DNA of 64,000 nt. Origin: Micromonospora mirobrigensis. Lineage in GTDB: Bacteria; Actinomycetota; Actinomycetes; Mycobacteriales; Micromonosporaceae. Each line of letters starts with the position of its first letter. Position 1 is the first letter of the stretch. Shown here one piece after another: positions 1-8,620 of the stretch. A model generated the notes under the pieces. It had not been told where the DNA came from and did not search any database. It saw nothing but the letters and a program-made list of their open reading frames with translations. A program made the position numbers and the translations under genes. Location: positions 42,142-106,141 of the forward strand of contig NZ_FMCX01000012.1 of NCBI RefSeq assembly GCF_900091555.1, in the 5' to 3' direction.

Positions 1-145
1 GATCGAAGGGTGTGCGGCTCCGGGTGGGACAGCCGTCGACCAGGACGCGGAGCCTCGACCGGAAATCTCACCATGCAGTCCTGACCCGCCACGATCCCGT
101 TGTTGTCCGCCCGGAACCACCTCCCCGAACGCATCCGCGGCCGCC

Positions 146-445
146 GTGGGCAGCGCCGATACCGGTGGCGGCGCTTCAGCCCGGCCGGTAGGCGCTGCTC
201 GCTCTCTCCCTCTGCGCAACGGCGACACCTGCGCCGGACTCGCGGCCGGCTTCGAGATCGGCGTCGCCACCGACTGGCGGCACCTGCGGGACGCGATAGC
301 TCTGCACGCGACGGCCGCCGATGACCTGGCCACCGCCGTGGCACGGATCCGCGGCTGCCGTACGCGATCCTGGACGGCGCCCTGGTCCCGATCGGCCGGG
401 TCGCCGGCCAGCGGCCGTACTACCCGGTTCGCTCCAGGTTGTGAA
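146..445 (+). pseudogene. IS5-like transposase remnant (frameshifted)
   Basis: A short, broken copy of a DDE transposase of the IS5/Tnp_4 type. One frame reads GLAAGFEIGVATDWRHLRDA and continues to ATAVARI at about 240-350, which is the helix-turn-helix part seen in such transposases. The next frame then continues with AILDGALVPIGRVAGQRPYY at about 360-415, the conserved start of the DDE domain, before a stop near 440. The family match is from memory of the motif, not a search. The frame change and the lack of the rest of the catalytic domain mark it as non-functional. I see no terminal inverted repeats, and the left part may extend beyond the window. Confidence 0.55.
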
Positions 446-616
446 CCGGACTGGGAGCAACACCGAGCGGAGCTTCACGCCGGTTCGGGGGCCCGACATC
501 GTCACGACGACCCCTCACCAGGGCGAGCCGTGGGCCTGGCCAACCGACCTGTCCGAAGCCCAACGGCACGTCCGCCGGCGGAACCACACCTTCCCGGCAG
601 GTGCACGAAACTTTCA

Positions 617-645
617 TTGACACTTGTTACATCGCAGTGCAACAT
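617..645 (+). promoter_or_regulatory. Candidate promoter of the glycoside hydrolase gene
   Basis: TTGACA at 617-622 is a perfect -35 hexamer and lies 17 bases before CAACAT at 640-645, a weaker -10. The segment 628-645 (GTTACATCGCAGTGCAAC) is an imperfect inverted repeat and could hold an operator. The start codon is at 733, so the leader would be about 80 bases. Confidence 0.5.
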
Positions 646-732
646 GGGCAGCAACCTCTGACGACGTTGCCTTACACGCGATTCGCGTTGTCGTCGAGCA
701 TTGGCAAGTGGGATCGCCCGCTAGGAGAACCA

Positions 733-2580
733 ATGTTTCTTTCAACTCGTGATCGAGTCGGCCCACCGCGCCGATTGGCTTTTGCGGCAATCGCTCTCGC
801 CACCCTATTAAGCGCCTTGGTCACCATGCATGCCACTAAGGCGGCCGCAGCGACCGGAGACAGCACCTTTTCCTCCGGTAAACCTGATTACGACGCCGCC
901 TACGTAAAGGCGTTGGCCGACATCCACGCCGACGTCGTCAACGGCAAGTTCATCGCTGGAACCAACTGGGCGGAAATCTGGACACGTGACTCGGCATATT
1001 CCGCCGACCTCGGTGCAGGTTTCGTCGAACCGACGGTCACGGTCGCCACCATGCGCGGACTGACGGAGAAGGATGCCCAACTGGGCGATGTCTGGATCCA
1101 GGACGTGTGCGGTCACTTCGGCGGTTGGCCGAACCTCAGCGACGCCATCGTGGGAGCCGTGGGCGCCTGGGCCGCCTACCTGAACTCCGGTGACCAGGAT
1201 TTCTTGCGGTGGAGCTACGGCGTCACCAAGAACAGCCTGGCCCGCGCCGAACGTGACGAGTTCGATGCCGGCTCGGGTCTGTTCCGCGGCGTCGCCTCGT
1301 TCATGGAGTCGAACAGCGCCTATCCGTCCACGTTCGCCAACAACGGTGCGGCGGCAGGCAGGACCAAGTCCCTGGCCACCAATCTACTGCATTACCGTGC
1401 GTATGTGATAGCCGCCCGTATGGGCCAGCTTCTCGGTGAGAACGTCAGTACGCTGGAGGCCGGCGCCGCCAACCTCAAAAAGGCGATCAACGACCGCCTG
1501 TGGCTCGCCGGTAAGGGCTACTACGCCTACTACGAGGACGCGAACGGCATACGATCGGACCGCATGGAGGGCCTCGGCGAGGCGCTGGCCGTACTGTGGG
1601 GGGTGGCTGACCCTGCGCGCGCCGCGAGCGTGCTGAGAAACACACCGACCACCGCCCAGGGATTGCCGTCGTTGTCGCCGCAGTACGCGGAGTGGAAGAA
1701 CTACTCAGGCATCGACTCCAGCTACTACCACAATGGGATGGTGTGGCCTTTCGTGCAGGCGTACTGGGGCTGGGCGGCGGCGTCGCAGAGTGATGTTACG
1801 ACGTTCGACACTGAATTCGCCAAGTTGGTCGCATTGTCCAAGCGGGATACGTCTTTCCGCGAGTTCTATCGTCCGGAGGACGGCACGCCCGATGGGTCGC
1901 CGCGCCAACTGTGGAGCGCTGCTGGTTACCTGTCGATGGTTTACCACGGCCTCTTCGGCATGAACCTGGCGAGCGACGGCATCACCTTTCGTCCGACTGT
2001 TCCGGCTTCGTTCAGCAACCTCAGGCTCGACGGCTTCCGTTACCGCGGCGCGTCGTTCAACCTGACGCTCACCGGGTCCGGCACCCGGATCTCCTCCTTC
2101 AAGCTCGACAGCACCGAGCGCACCGACCGCCGGATCCCCAACAATCTGACCGGCTCCCACACCGTCACGATCATCATGGGTGACAGCGCCAAGGCCCAGA
2201 TCAGATCCGGCATCTCGGGTAAGTGCCTGGCAGTCGCCGGTGGCCTCACCTCCGACGGCACCGCGGTGCAGTCGACCACCTGCAGCACCACCGGCGACGC
2301 AGCCCAACAGTGGATTGTCGGCACCGAGGGAAGCTTGCGGGCGCTGGGCAAATGCCTCGACGCCGATCACAGCGGGGTGGTCGATGGGACCAGGGTTCAG
2401 CTGTGGACCTGCAACGGCAGCGCTGCCCAACGGTGGATCGCCGGCGCCTCCGGCTCGCTGCGCAACGTCCACGCCGGACGCTGCCTCGATGTGCCGGGCT
2501 CGAGTACGACGAATGGCCTGCAGGTGCAGCTGTACACCTGCAACGGCGGCCCGGGGCAGCAGTGGACGCTACCGTCCTGA
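733..2580 (+). CDS. Secreted six-hairpin glycoside hydrolase with C-terminal ricin-type lectin domain
   Basis: A 615-residue exported protein. ATG at 733 is preferred over an in-frame ATG at 601 because AGGAGA sits just upstream (723-728) and the signal peptide follows at once: hydrophobic AIALATLLSALV and an alanine-rich cleavage region near residue 40. Residues about 45-480 resemble (alpha/alpha)6-barrel glycosidases of the GH63/mannosylglycerate-hydrolase-like type (EIWTRDSAYSADLG; later YYHNGMVWPFVQAYWGWA and RQLWSAAGYLSMVYHGLFGM). Residues about 485-615 form a ricin B trefoil with three Q-x-W motifs (QQW, QRW, QQW), which would bind the polysaccharide substrate. The substrate cannot be told from sequence. 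A strong hairpin terminator follows, so it is probably monocistronic. The IS remnant upstream suggests local rearrangement. Confidence 0.8.
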   Translation: MFLSTRDRVGPPRRLAFAAIALATLLSALVTMHATKAAAATGDSTFSSGKPDYDAAYVKALADIHADVVNGKFIAGTNWAEIWTRDSAYSADLGAGFVEPTVTVATMRGLTEKDAQLGDVWIQDVCGHFGGWPNLSDAIVGAVGAWAAYLNSGDQDFLRWSYGVTKNSLARAERDEFDAGSGLFRGVASFMESNSAYPSTFANNGAAAGRTKSLATNLLHYRAYVIAARMGQLLGENVSTLEAGAANLKKAINDRLWLAGKGYYAYYEDANGIRSDRMEGLGEALAVLWGVADPARAASVLRNTPTTAQGLPSLSPQYAEWKNYSGIDSSYYHNGMVWPFVQAYWGWAAASQSDVTTFDTEFAKLVALSKRDTSFREFYRPEDGTPDGSPRQLWSAAGYLSMVYHGLFGMNLASDGITFRPTVPASFSNLRLDGFRYRGASFNLTLTGSGTRISSFKLDSTERTDRRIPNNLTGSHTVTIIMGDSAKAQIRSGISGKCLAVAGGLTSDGTAVQSTTCSTTGDAAQQWIVGTEGSLRALGKCLDADHSGVVDGTRVQLWTCNGSAAQRWIAGASGSLRNVHAGRCLDVPGSSTTNGLQVQLYTCNGGPGQQWTLPS

Positions 2581-2596
2581 ATCGGAAGACTGAGTG

Positions 2597-2640
2597 TCGA
2601 TGCCCCGGAGGCGCGTCAGCTGACCGCTCCGGGGCATCGA
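2597..2640 (+). terminator. Hairpin terminator after the glycoside hydrolase gene
   Basis: Perfect 14-bp stem TCGATGCCCCGGAG (2597-2610) with its complement at 2627-2640 and a 16-base loop, starting 17 bases after the stop codon. There is no U-tract, as is usual in actinomycetes. Confidence 0.85.
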
Positions 2641-3229
2641 ACGCTCGCAAGTCGTCACCTGGCGCCACGGCGCTGGAGCGGCGGCCGGGGAGCGCGAACG
2701 GCTCCCGGGCGCGGCGCGGCCCCGCCGGCGGCGCGGCATACCGCTGACCGGAGGACCAGGCGCTGGAGGTATCCGGCCAGTTCGCCGGATCTCCGTGACG
2801 GACTCACCGCCGAACCTCTCCGTCACCGCCTCGCCCAGGACCAGCGCCTCCATCGCCTCGGTCGGCACCGCGACGGCCGGCAGCGGGCAGACGTCCGAGT
2901 GCAGGCCCGGGTGGAGGCGCGCATACCGCGACAGGAGTGGCTCCGCGGCGGCCGGTCGGGCCGCCGCTGACCTGATCATGCGGGCCCGCGACGAGCCACC
3001 GACGCCGGAGCGGCGCTGCTACGGAGAGCCGGTCGCCTGGTCGAGGCGGTCCAGGGGCGAACCGCCGACGGCTCGGCGAACGGGACCAGCACACGAGCGG
3101 CCCGGCTGCTGACGGTCCTCAAGGAGCACATCGGCGACGGCTGAGGCCGTCCGGACGCGCGAGTGACGGTCGATCGACCGGTCCCGGGGAGACACCGGGC
3201 GACGGCCGGACGACCGCCTGGCTCGTCGA
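2641..3229. other. Stretch without a convincing gene
   Basis: About 590 bases between a terminator and a promoter. Open frames exist on both strands but none has a credible start, ribosome site and consistent composition. A minus-strand stretch at 2804-2979 and a plus-strand stretch ending at 3144 (ARLLTVLKEHIGDG then stop) look slightly gene-like and could be remnants of decayed genes. I cannot assign them to a family. Confidence 0.4.
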
Positions 3230-3309
3230 GGAAAACGCTTACCCCCACCTATTGACGCTCGTAACCGGCTGTCGCTAGGTTGATGCGAGCCGGCGAGAAA
3301 GCGCTTTCC
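3230..3309 (+). promoter_or_regulatory. Promoter with two LacI-type operators (ThuA/dehydrogenase gene)
   Basis: A -35 TTGACG (3252-3257) and -10 TAGGTT (3276-3281) are 18 bases apart. They are bracketed by GGAAAACGCTTACC (3230-3243) and AGAAAGCGCTTTCC (3296-3309). The second contains the perfect 12-bp palindrome GAAAGCGCTTTC (3297-3308), the form typical of LacI-family operators with a central CG step. The same motif occurs at the 13.9 kb and 15.0 kb promoters beside the lacI-type gene, so I infer repression by that regulator, with one site upstream of -35 and one just after the start of transcription. Confidence 0.75.
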
Positions 3310-3350
3310 AATCCCCGCCTGATTCGTCTGATCGAACAGGGAGCGCCCAC

Positions 3351-6300
3351 ATGAACCGACACCGCCTCCGCACGCTCGGCCTGATCCTGCTGGCCGCGGT
3401 TACCGTTCTGGCCACCGCGCCGACCCCCGCCCACGCCGCGCCCCGCTTCCGCGTCCTGGTCTTCTCCAAGGTCACGAACTTCTACCACTCGTCGATCCCG
3501 GCCGGGAAGACCGCGATTCAGCAGCTCGGCACCGCGCACAACTTCGAGGTCGTCGTCACCGACGACGCCGCCGCCTTCACCGACGCCAACCTCGCCGGTT
3601 TCGACGCCCTGGTGTTCAACAACACCAACTCGCTGCCCACCTCCGGCGACCTGCTCAACGCCAGCCAGCGGGCCGCGTTTCAGAAGTTCATCCGTAACGG
3701 CGGCGGCTGGGTCGGCCTGCACGCCGCCTCGGCCAGTGAGCGCGACTGGCCCTGGTACGAGGGACTCGTCGGCACCATCTTCGACAACCACCCGAACTTC
3801 GACTCCACCGGCGGCACCTACCCGGGGCGGATCAAGGTCGTGGATCGGGCGCACCCGTCCACGAAGAACCTTCCGGAACTCTGGGAACGCAGCGAGGAGT
3901 GGTACAACTGGCGGACCAACCCCACCGGCAGCGTGCACACCCTCGCCCAGATCAAGGTCCGGGACGGCATCAACGGGCTCAACGAGGGCGTCGACCACCC
4001 GTACTCCTGGTGCCAACGCTACGACGGCGGCCGGTCCTGGTACACCGCTGGTGGGCACGCCAGTTCCGCGTTCAGCGAGCCGGCGTTCCTGGAACACCTG
4101 CGCTACGGCATCGAGTGGGCCGCCGGCGCGGTGGCCGGTGACTGCGGCGCCACCGAGACCAGCAACTTCGAGCGCGTCGGGCTGGTCACCGAGAACCTCG
4201 CCGACCCGTTCGAGCTGGCCGTCGCCCCGGACCGCAAGGTGTACTGGATCCAGCGCACCGGTGCGCTGAAAGTGGTCGACCAGGACACCCTGCAGACCAC
4301 CACGCTGCTCGACCTCGCATACAGCTCCGCGATGACCGACCAGTCCGACGGGCTGATCGGCATGACGCTGGACCGCAACTTCGCCAGCAACGGCTGGATC
4401 TACCTGCTCTGGTCTGACAAGACCCTCAAACAGCTCAACCTGTCCCGTTTCACGGTGGCCGACAATGCCGTGGCGATGTCGTCGGAGAAGCGACTGCTGA
4501 CCATCCCGACCTTCCGCGGTGAGGGCCGGGCCAACTCGCACATGGGCGGCTCACTGGCGATGGACCCGGCCGGGCGACTGTACGCGGCGATCGGCGACAA
4601 CACCGACCCGTTCCAGTCCAGTGGCTACACACCGATCGACGAGCGGTCCGGTCGGGCCGCCTACGACGCGCAGGGCACCGCCGGCAACACCAACGACCTG
4701 CGCGGCAAGATCCTGCGGATCACCCCGCAGGCCGACGGCACCTACACGATCCCCAGCGGCAACCTGTTCGCGCCCGGCACGGCCAAGACCCGGCCGGAGA
4801 TCTACACCATGGGCATGCGCAACCCGTTCAGGATCACCGTCGACCCGCTGACCAACGCGGTCCTGGTCGCCGACTTCGGGCCGGACGCCCGCGCCGCCGA
4901 CCCCAATCGCGGCCCGGAGGGGACCGTGGAGTTCGACCGGATCACCGCCGCCGGGAACTACGGCTGGCCGTACTGCGTCGGCAACAACATCCCTTTCAAC
5001 GACTACGACTTCGCCACGAACACCTCCGGGGCGAAGTTCAACTGCGCGGCGCCGGTCAACAACTCCCCCCACAACACCGGCCTGACCAACCTGCCGGCGT
5101 CGAAGTCCGCGCTGGTCTGGTACGCGTACTCCGCCTCCAGTCAGTTCCCGGAGGTGGGCACCGGCGGCGGTGGTGCGATGAGCGGCCCGGTCTACGACTA
5201 CGACCCGGCCAACACCCGCGCCACGAAGTTCCCGGAGTACTACGAGGGCAAGTGGATCGTCTACGAACTCACCCGCGGGTGGTTCAAGACGCTGTCGGTG
5301 CACCGGACCGCGCAGACCTTCACCGACGCGCGTTTCGGCGCCACCGCCGTCGGCGACCTCCAGTCGATCAACGGGATCTTCGGGAACATGGCGTGGATCC
5401 AACCCCTCGAGGCGGAGTTCGGGCCCGACGGCTCGCTCTACGTCATCGACTTCGGTGAGGGCACCGGCAGCGGCCGGGGCGGCAGCAACAACGGCGCCGG
5501 CATCTACCGGATCGACTACGTGGCCAACGGGCGTCCCCCGACGGCGAAGGTCGCGGCCAGCAGGGACAGCGGCCCGGCGCCGCTGGCGGTGACCTTCTCC
5601 TCGGCCGGGTCGGCCGCCGGGGACGGCTCGACACTCAGCTACGCCTGGGACTTCACCAACAACGGCAGCACCGACTCCACCGCGGCCAACCCGAGCTTCA
5701 CCTACAACACGCCGGGTAGGTACACCGCCCGGCTGACCGTCCGCGACAGCGGCAACGGGCTGACCGCCACGGCGGTGACCGACGTCGTGGTCGGCAACAC
5801 CCGGCCCACCGTCACCATCAACGTCCCCGACGGCGGGTTCTTCGACTTCGGCGACAAGATCCCTTACACCGTGACGGTCACCGACCCCGAGGACACCACC
5901 ATCGACTGCACCAGGGTCGTCGTGCAGACCCAACTAGGCCACGACGCGCACGCCCACCCGCTGGACAACTACACCGGCTGCTCGGGGGTGCTTAACACCG
6001 AGGCCGACGCCGGGGACGGCCACGGCCCCGGGCAGAACCTCTACACCGTAATCACCGCCCAGTACACCGACGGTGGCGGTTCTGGCGGCGCCGGCCCGGC
6101 TCTGGTCGGGTCCACCCGCCTGCAGTTGCAGGCCAAGAGCAAGGAGGCCGAGCACCTCAGCTCCGCCGCCGGAGTGACTGTGCTCGACCGGCCCGCGGCC
6201 CGGGCCGGCAGGCGGGTCGGCGAGATCGACCACAACGACTGGGTGGCGTACGGGCCGGTCAACCTGCGCAACATCGGCTCGGTGACGGTCGGGGCCTCCT

Positions 6301-6821
6301 CCGGCGGCACCGGTGGTGACGTCGAGCTGCGGGTCGGCTCGCCCACCGGCACCCTGCTCGGCAAGGCCACCATCAGCCCGACCGGCAGCTTCGACAGCGT
6401 GGTCTCCCCCACCGTCACGCTGGCCAACGTACCGACCGGCACCTTCACCCTCTACCTGAGGTTCGTCAACGCCGCCCAGCCCACCGGCGGCACACCGGAC
6501 CTGCTGTCGCTGGACTGGCTGCGGTTCAACGGCTCGGGCGTCAAGCAGGATCCCGGGGGCACGCTGTCCGTCTCGGCGAGCCCCGCCACCGGCACCGCGC
6601 CGCTGTCGGTCAACCTGAGCGCCACCGCCACCGCCGGGTCGGGTCGGATGATCACCGACTACGCGTGGGACTTCGGCGACAACAGCGCCGTCGTGCACGG
6701 CGCCACGCTGGCCTCGACGTCCCACTCGTACCCCCGCAAGGGGCCCTTCACCGCGCGGGTGACCGTCACCTACAGCACCGGTGAGACCAGGTCGAGCAAC
6801 CTGGCCATAACCGTCGGCTGA
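3351..6821 (+). CDS. Secreted ThuA / glucose-sorbosone dehydrogenase-like / PKD / CBM multidomain protein
   Basis: A 1156-residue exported protein. The signal peptide is residues 1-29 (LILLAAVTVLA, cleavage near AHA-AP). Residues about 31-265 are a ThuA-like (trehalose-utilisation, glutamine-amidotransferase-like fold) domain (VLVFSKVTNFYHSSI, GGGWVGLHAASASE). About 270-690 form a PQQ-dependent sugar dehydrogenase-type beta-propeller (ENLADPFELAVAPDRKVYW, GMRNPFRITVDP, FGPDGSLYVIDFGEG). A PKD domain lies near 700-775 (YAWDFTNNGSTD). A CBM6-like module with EAEHLSSAAG and DWVAYGPVNL lies near 910-1050, followed by a second PKD domain (DYAWDFGDNS) to the end. It probably oxidises or cleaves a carbohydrate outside the cell. 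The promoter carries LacI-type operators shared with the ABC and cupin operons, so it should be induced with them. It is a single gene between promoter and terminator. Confidence 0.85.
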   Translation: MNRHRLRTLGLILLAAVTVLATAPTPAHAAPRFRVLVFSKVTNFYHSSIPAGKTAIQQLGTAHNFEVVVTDDAAAFTDANLAGFDALVFNNTNSLPTSGDLLNASQRAAFQKFIRNGGGWVGLHAASASERDWPWYEGLVGTIFDNHPNFDSTGGTYPGRIKVVDRAHPSTKNLPELWERSEEWYNWRTNPTGSVHTLAQIKVRDGINGLNEGVDHPYSWCQRYDGGRSWYTAGGHASSAFSEPAFLEHLRYGIEWAAGAVAGDCGATETSNFERVGLVTENLADPFELAVAPDRKVYWIQRTGALKVVDQDTLQTTTLLDLAYSSAMTDQSDGLIGMTLDRNFASNGWIYLLWSDKTLKQLNLSRFTVADNAVAMSSEKRLLTIPTFRGEGRANSHMGGSLAMDPAGRLYAAIGDNTDPFQSSGYTPIDERSGRAAYDAQGTAGNTNDLRGKILRITPQADGTYTIPSGNLFAPGTAKTRPEIYTMGMRNPFRITVDPLTNAVLVADFGPDARAADPNRGPEGTVEFDRITAAGNYGWPYCVGNNIPFNDYDFATNTSGAKFNCAAPVNNSPHNTGLTNLPASKSALVWYAYSASSQFPEVGTGGGGAMSGPVYDYDPANTRATKFPEYYEGKWIVYELTRGWFKTLSVHRTAQTFTDARFGATAVGDLQSINGIFGNMAWIQPLEAEFGPDGSLYVIDFGEGTGSGRGGSNNGAGIYRIDYVANGRPPTAKVAASRDSGPAPLAVTFSSAGSAAGDGSTLSYAWDFTNNGSTDSTAANPSFTYNTPGRYTARLTVRDSGNGLTATAVTDVVVGNTRPTVTINVPDGGFFDFGDKIPYTVTVTDPEDTTIDCTRVVVQTQLGHDAHAHPLDNYTGCSGVLNTEADAGDGHGPGQNLYTVITAQYTDGGGSGGAGPALVGSTRLQLQAKSKEAEHLSSAAGVTVLDRPAARAGRRVGEIDHNDWVAYGPVNLRNIGSVTVGASSGGTGGDVELRVGSPTGTLLGKATISPTGSFDSVVSPTVTLANVPTGTFTLYLRFVNAAQPTGGTPDLLSLDWLRFNGSGVKQDPGGTLSVSASPATGTAPLSVNLSATATAGSGRMITDYAWDFGDNSAVVHGATLASTSHSYPRKGPFTARVTVTYSTGETRSSNLAITVG

Positions 6822-6825
6822 CCGG

Positions 6826-6864
6826 GGCGACGGCGGGCGGGGCGACGTCCCGCCCGCCGTCGCC
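6826..6864 (+). terminator. Strong hairpin terminator
   Basis: Perfect 16-bp stem GGCGACGGCGGGCGGG (6826-6841) with its complement at 6849-6864 and a 7-base loop, four bases after the stop codon. No U-tract. Confidence 0.88.
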
Positions 6865-6889
6865 GCGCCGGCCGGCGGGTGCCGCGCTC

Positions 6890-7500
6890 ACGTGGCCGAC
6901 GTGGACTCGGCGCCACGCCGGCATCGGGCGCGGCGCCCGGCCCCGGCGGCGAGCCGCCGCCTCGACAGCCATGGGCGCCACCAGCGCGGGCAGCGCGGCG
7001 GCCAACAGCGCCAGCTACGGCAGCAGGTGCCGGTCGAAGCGGGCAACCGCCATGGGTAATGTTCAGCGCGGCGGCGAACACGCCCACCACGACGACGAGG
7101 TTGGCGTAGTCGGCCGGGCCGGGACCGGCAGCCAGCGCGGTGACCACGTCGGCGGCCGAGCCGGTCCGCGGCCACAGGGCCGCCCCCACCAGCACACCGA
7201 GCAGCGTCGGCCCCACCGGCAGGCCGACGCAGCAGGCGAGGTCCGGCGCCGGGCCGGTCCCAACCTGAAGTCCGGGGCGCGGACTGCGAACACGGCGACG
7301 TGCCCGACCAGGGCGGCGGTGTCCGCCGCCGCCGGCGCGTACCGGTGCCGTGGGCGGTGCAGGGCGGCCACGCACCGGGACACCACTGCGGTCGCGGCGA
7401 CCGTGGTGACCACCGCGACCCGGTTCCCGCCCCGGGCCGGTGCTCGGGAGACCAGCAGGACGAGAGTTCCGAGCAGGGCCCCGACCTGAGGGGGCAGCCC
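6890..7500 (-). pseudogene. Remnant of a multi-pass membrane protein (frameshifted)
   Basis: No intact gene fills 6865-7597. Reading the minus strand from about 7500, one frame gives GALLGTLVLLVSR, then VVTTVAATAVVSRCVAALH and ALVGHVAVFAVRAP. Near 7250 the hydrophobic reading moves to another frame: CVGLPVGPTLLGVLVGAALW, then LVVVVGVFAAALNITHGG at about 7070. The pattern of successive membrane segments in shifted frames suggests a decayed integral membrane protein. I do not recognise the family. Confidence 0.4.
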
Positions 7501-7597
7501 GCCCCACCCGAAGGAGTGGCTCCGATCGATGCGGGCCGACGCCCGCGGCCGGGCGGACCAGCTCCGCCCGCCCGAACCGGCGGGGTCGGGCCGCGGC

Positions 7598-8437
7598 TCA
7601 GACGACGTGGCGCAGATAGCCCTCGATCGAGTCGTCGAGGACGTCCAGGCCCGGCCGCGCCCATACCTGCGCGGAGAACACCTCCACCTCCACCGGCCCG
7701 GTGTAGCCGGCGGCGTCCACCGCCTCCCGCAATCGGCGCAGCTCGATGCAGCCCTCGCCGGGCAGCGCCCGGCCGAGCAGCACCCCCTCCGGCAGCGGGG
7801 TCACCCAGTCGCACACCTGAAAGGCGGCGATCCGGGCACCGGCGCGGGCGATCTGCGCGTACGCGGTGTCGTCCCACCAGACGTGGTAGGCGTCCACCAC
7901 CACCCCGACCAGGCCCGGGTCGAACCGTTCGGCGATGTCGAGCGCCTGGCCGAGGGTGGCGACCACGCACCGGTCGGCGCAGAACATCGGGTGCAGCGGC
8001 TCGATGGCCAGGGTCACCCCGGCCGCGGCGGCGTGCGGCGCCAACTCGGCGATCGCGTCGGTCACCCGCCGGCGGGCCCCGTCGATGTCGCGGCTGCCGG
8101 GCGGCAGGCCGCCGCAGACCAGCACCAGCACACCCGTGCCGAGGGTCGCGGCCTCCTCGATCGCCCGCAGGTTCTCCTCGCGCCAACCGTCGGCGGTGAA
8201 GAACCCGCCCCGGCACAGCGAGGTCACCGCGAGGCCGGCGTCGCGGACCAGCCGCGCGGCGCGGGCCAGTCCGTACTCGGCCACCGGCTCGCGCCACAGC
8301 CCTATCCCGGGCACCCCGGCCGCGACGCATCCTGCCACCGCGTCGGCCAGCGGCCAGTGCTTGGCGGTGGCCTGGTTGAAGGAGAACCGCTGAAGTGACC
8401 GGGGGGCTCGCAACCCCGGCTCACTCCTCGCGCTCAC
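7598..8437 (-). CDS. Sugar phosphate isomerase/epimerase (TIM barrel)
   Basis: An AP-endonuclease-2-like TIM-barrel protein of the xylose-isomerase-like family that isomerises or epimerises sugars, often with Gfo/Idh dehydrogenases. The conserved core starts at QRFSFNQATAKHWPLAD and includes likely metal ligands in TLAIEPLHPMF, VVVDAYHVWWD and VEVEVFS. There is no ATG or GTG at the expected start. The only in-frame starts are GTG codons inside the 60-bp tandem repeat, at 8437, 8497, 8557 and 8617. Each gives a VSARSEPGLRAP leader. GTG 8437 has GGAAGG upstream and gives 279 residues; GTG 8617 overlaps the stop of the upstream gene (GTGA) and gives 339 residues. Last gene of the ABC/dehydrogenase operon. 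Confidence 0.82.
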   Translation of the reverse strand: MSARSEPGLRAPRSLQRFSFNQATAKHWPLADAVAGCVAAGVPGIGLWREPVAEYGLARAARLVRDAGLAVTSLCRGGFFTADGWREENLRAIEEAATLGTGVLVLVCGGLPPGSRDIDGARRRVTDAIAELAPHAAAAGVTLAIEPLHPMFCADRCVVATLGQALDIAERFDPGLVGVVVDAYHVWWDDTAYAQIARAGARIAAFQVCDWVTPLPEGVLLGRALPGEGCIELRRLREAVDAAGYTGPVEVEVFSAQVWARPGLDVLDDSIEGYLRHVV

Positions 8438-8620
8438 TGGGCCGCCTTCCGTTCGCGACTGCGGGGCTCGCAACCCCGGCTCACTCCTCGCGCTCACTGG
8501 GCCGCCTTCCGTTCGCGACTGCGGGGCTCGCAACCCCGGCTCACTCCTCGCGCTCACTGGGCCGCCTTCCGTTCGCGACTGCGGGGCTCGCAACCCCGGC
8601 TCACTCCTCGCGCTCACTGG
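8403..8620 (-). repeat. Tandem 60-bp coupling repeat (copy A), between DUF993 and isomerase genes
   Basis: Units 8461-8520 and 8521-8580 are identical; 8401-8460 differs only at its left edge and 8581-8620 is partial. On the minus strand each unit begins GTGAGCGCGAGGAGTGAGCC and reads as 20 residues, VSARSEPGLRAPQSRTEGGP, so the 60-bp period keeps all units in one frame with the isomerase gene. Each unit also carries GGAAGG about 8 bases before the next GTG. The first GTG (8617-8615) overlaps the TGA of the upstream gene. The same family occurs at 31.6 and 44.7 kb. Confidence 0.93.

Noticed and set aside
2569..3144. Gene-like stretches on both strands between 2.6 and 3.1 kb
   Set aside because: No coherent start, ribosome site or family; described only as a stretch without a convincing gene.
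4551..6725. Minus-strand frames of 263-460 codons inside the ThuA/dehydrogenase gene
   Set aside because: Val/Gly/Arg-rich, no domain; the plus-strand gene explains the region fully.
8403..8620. CRISPR-like look of the tandem 60-bp units
   Set aside because: Units are directly joined and identical without unique spacers; no cas genes nearby; the sequence makes sense as coding/coupling repeat.
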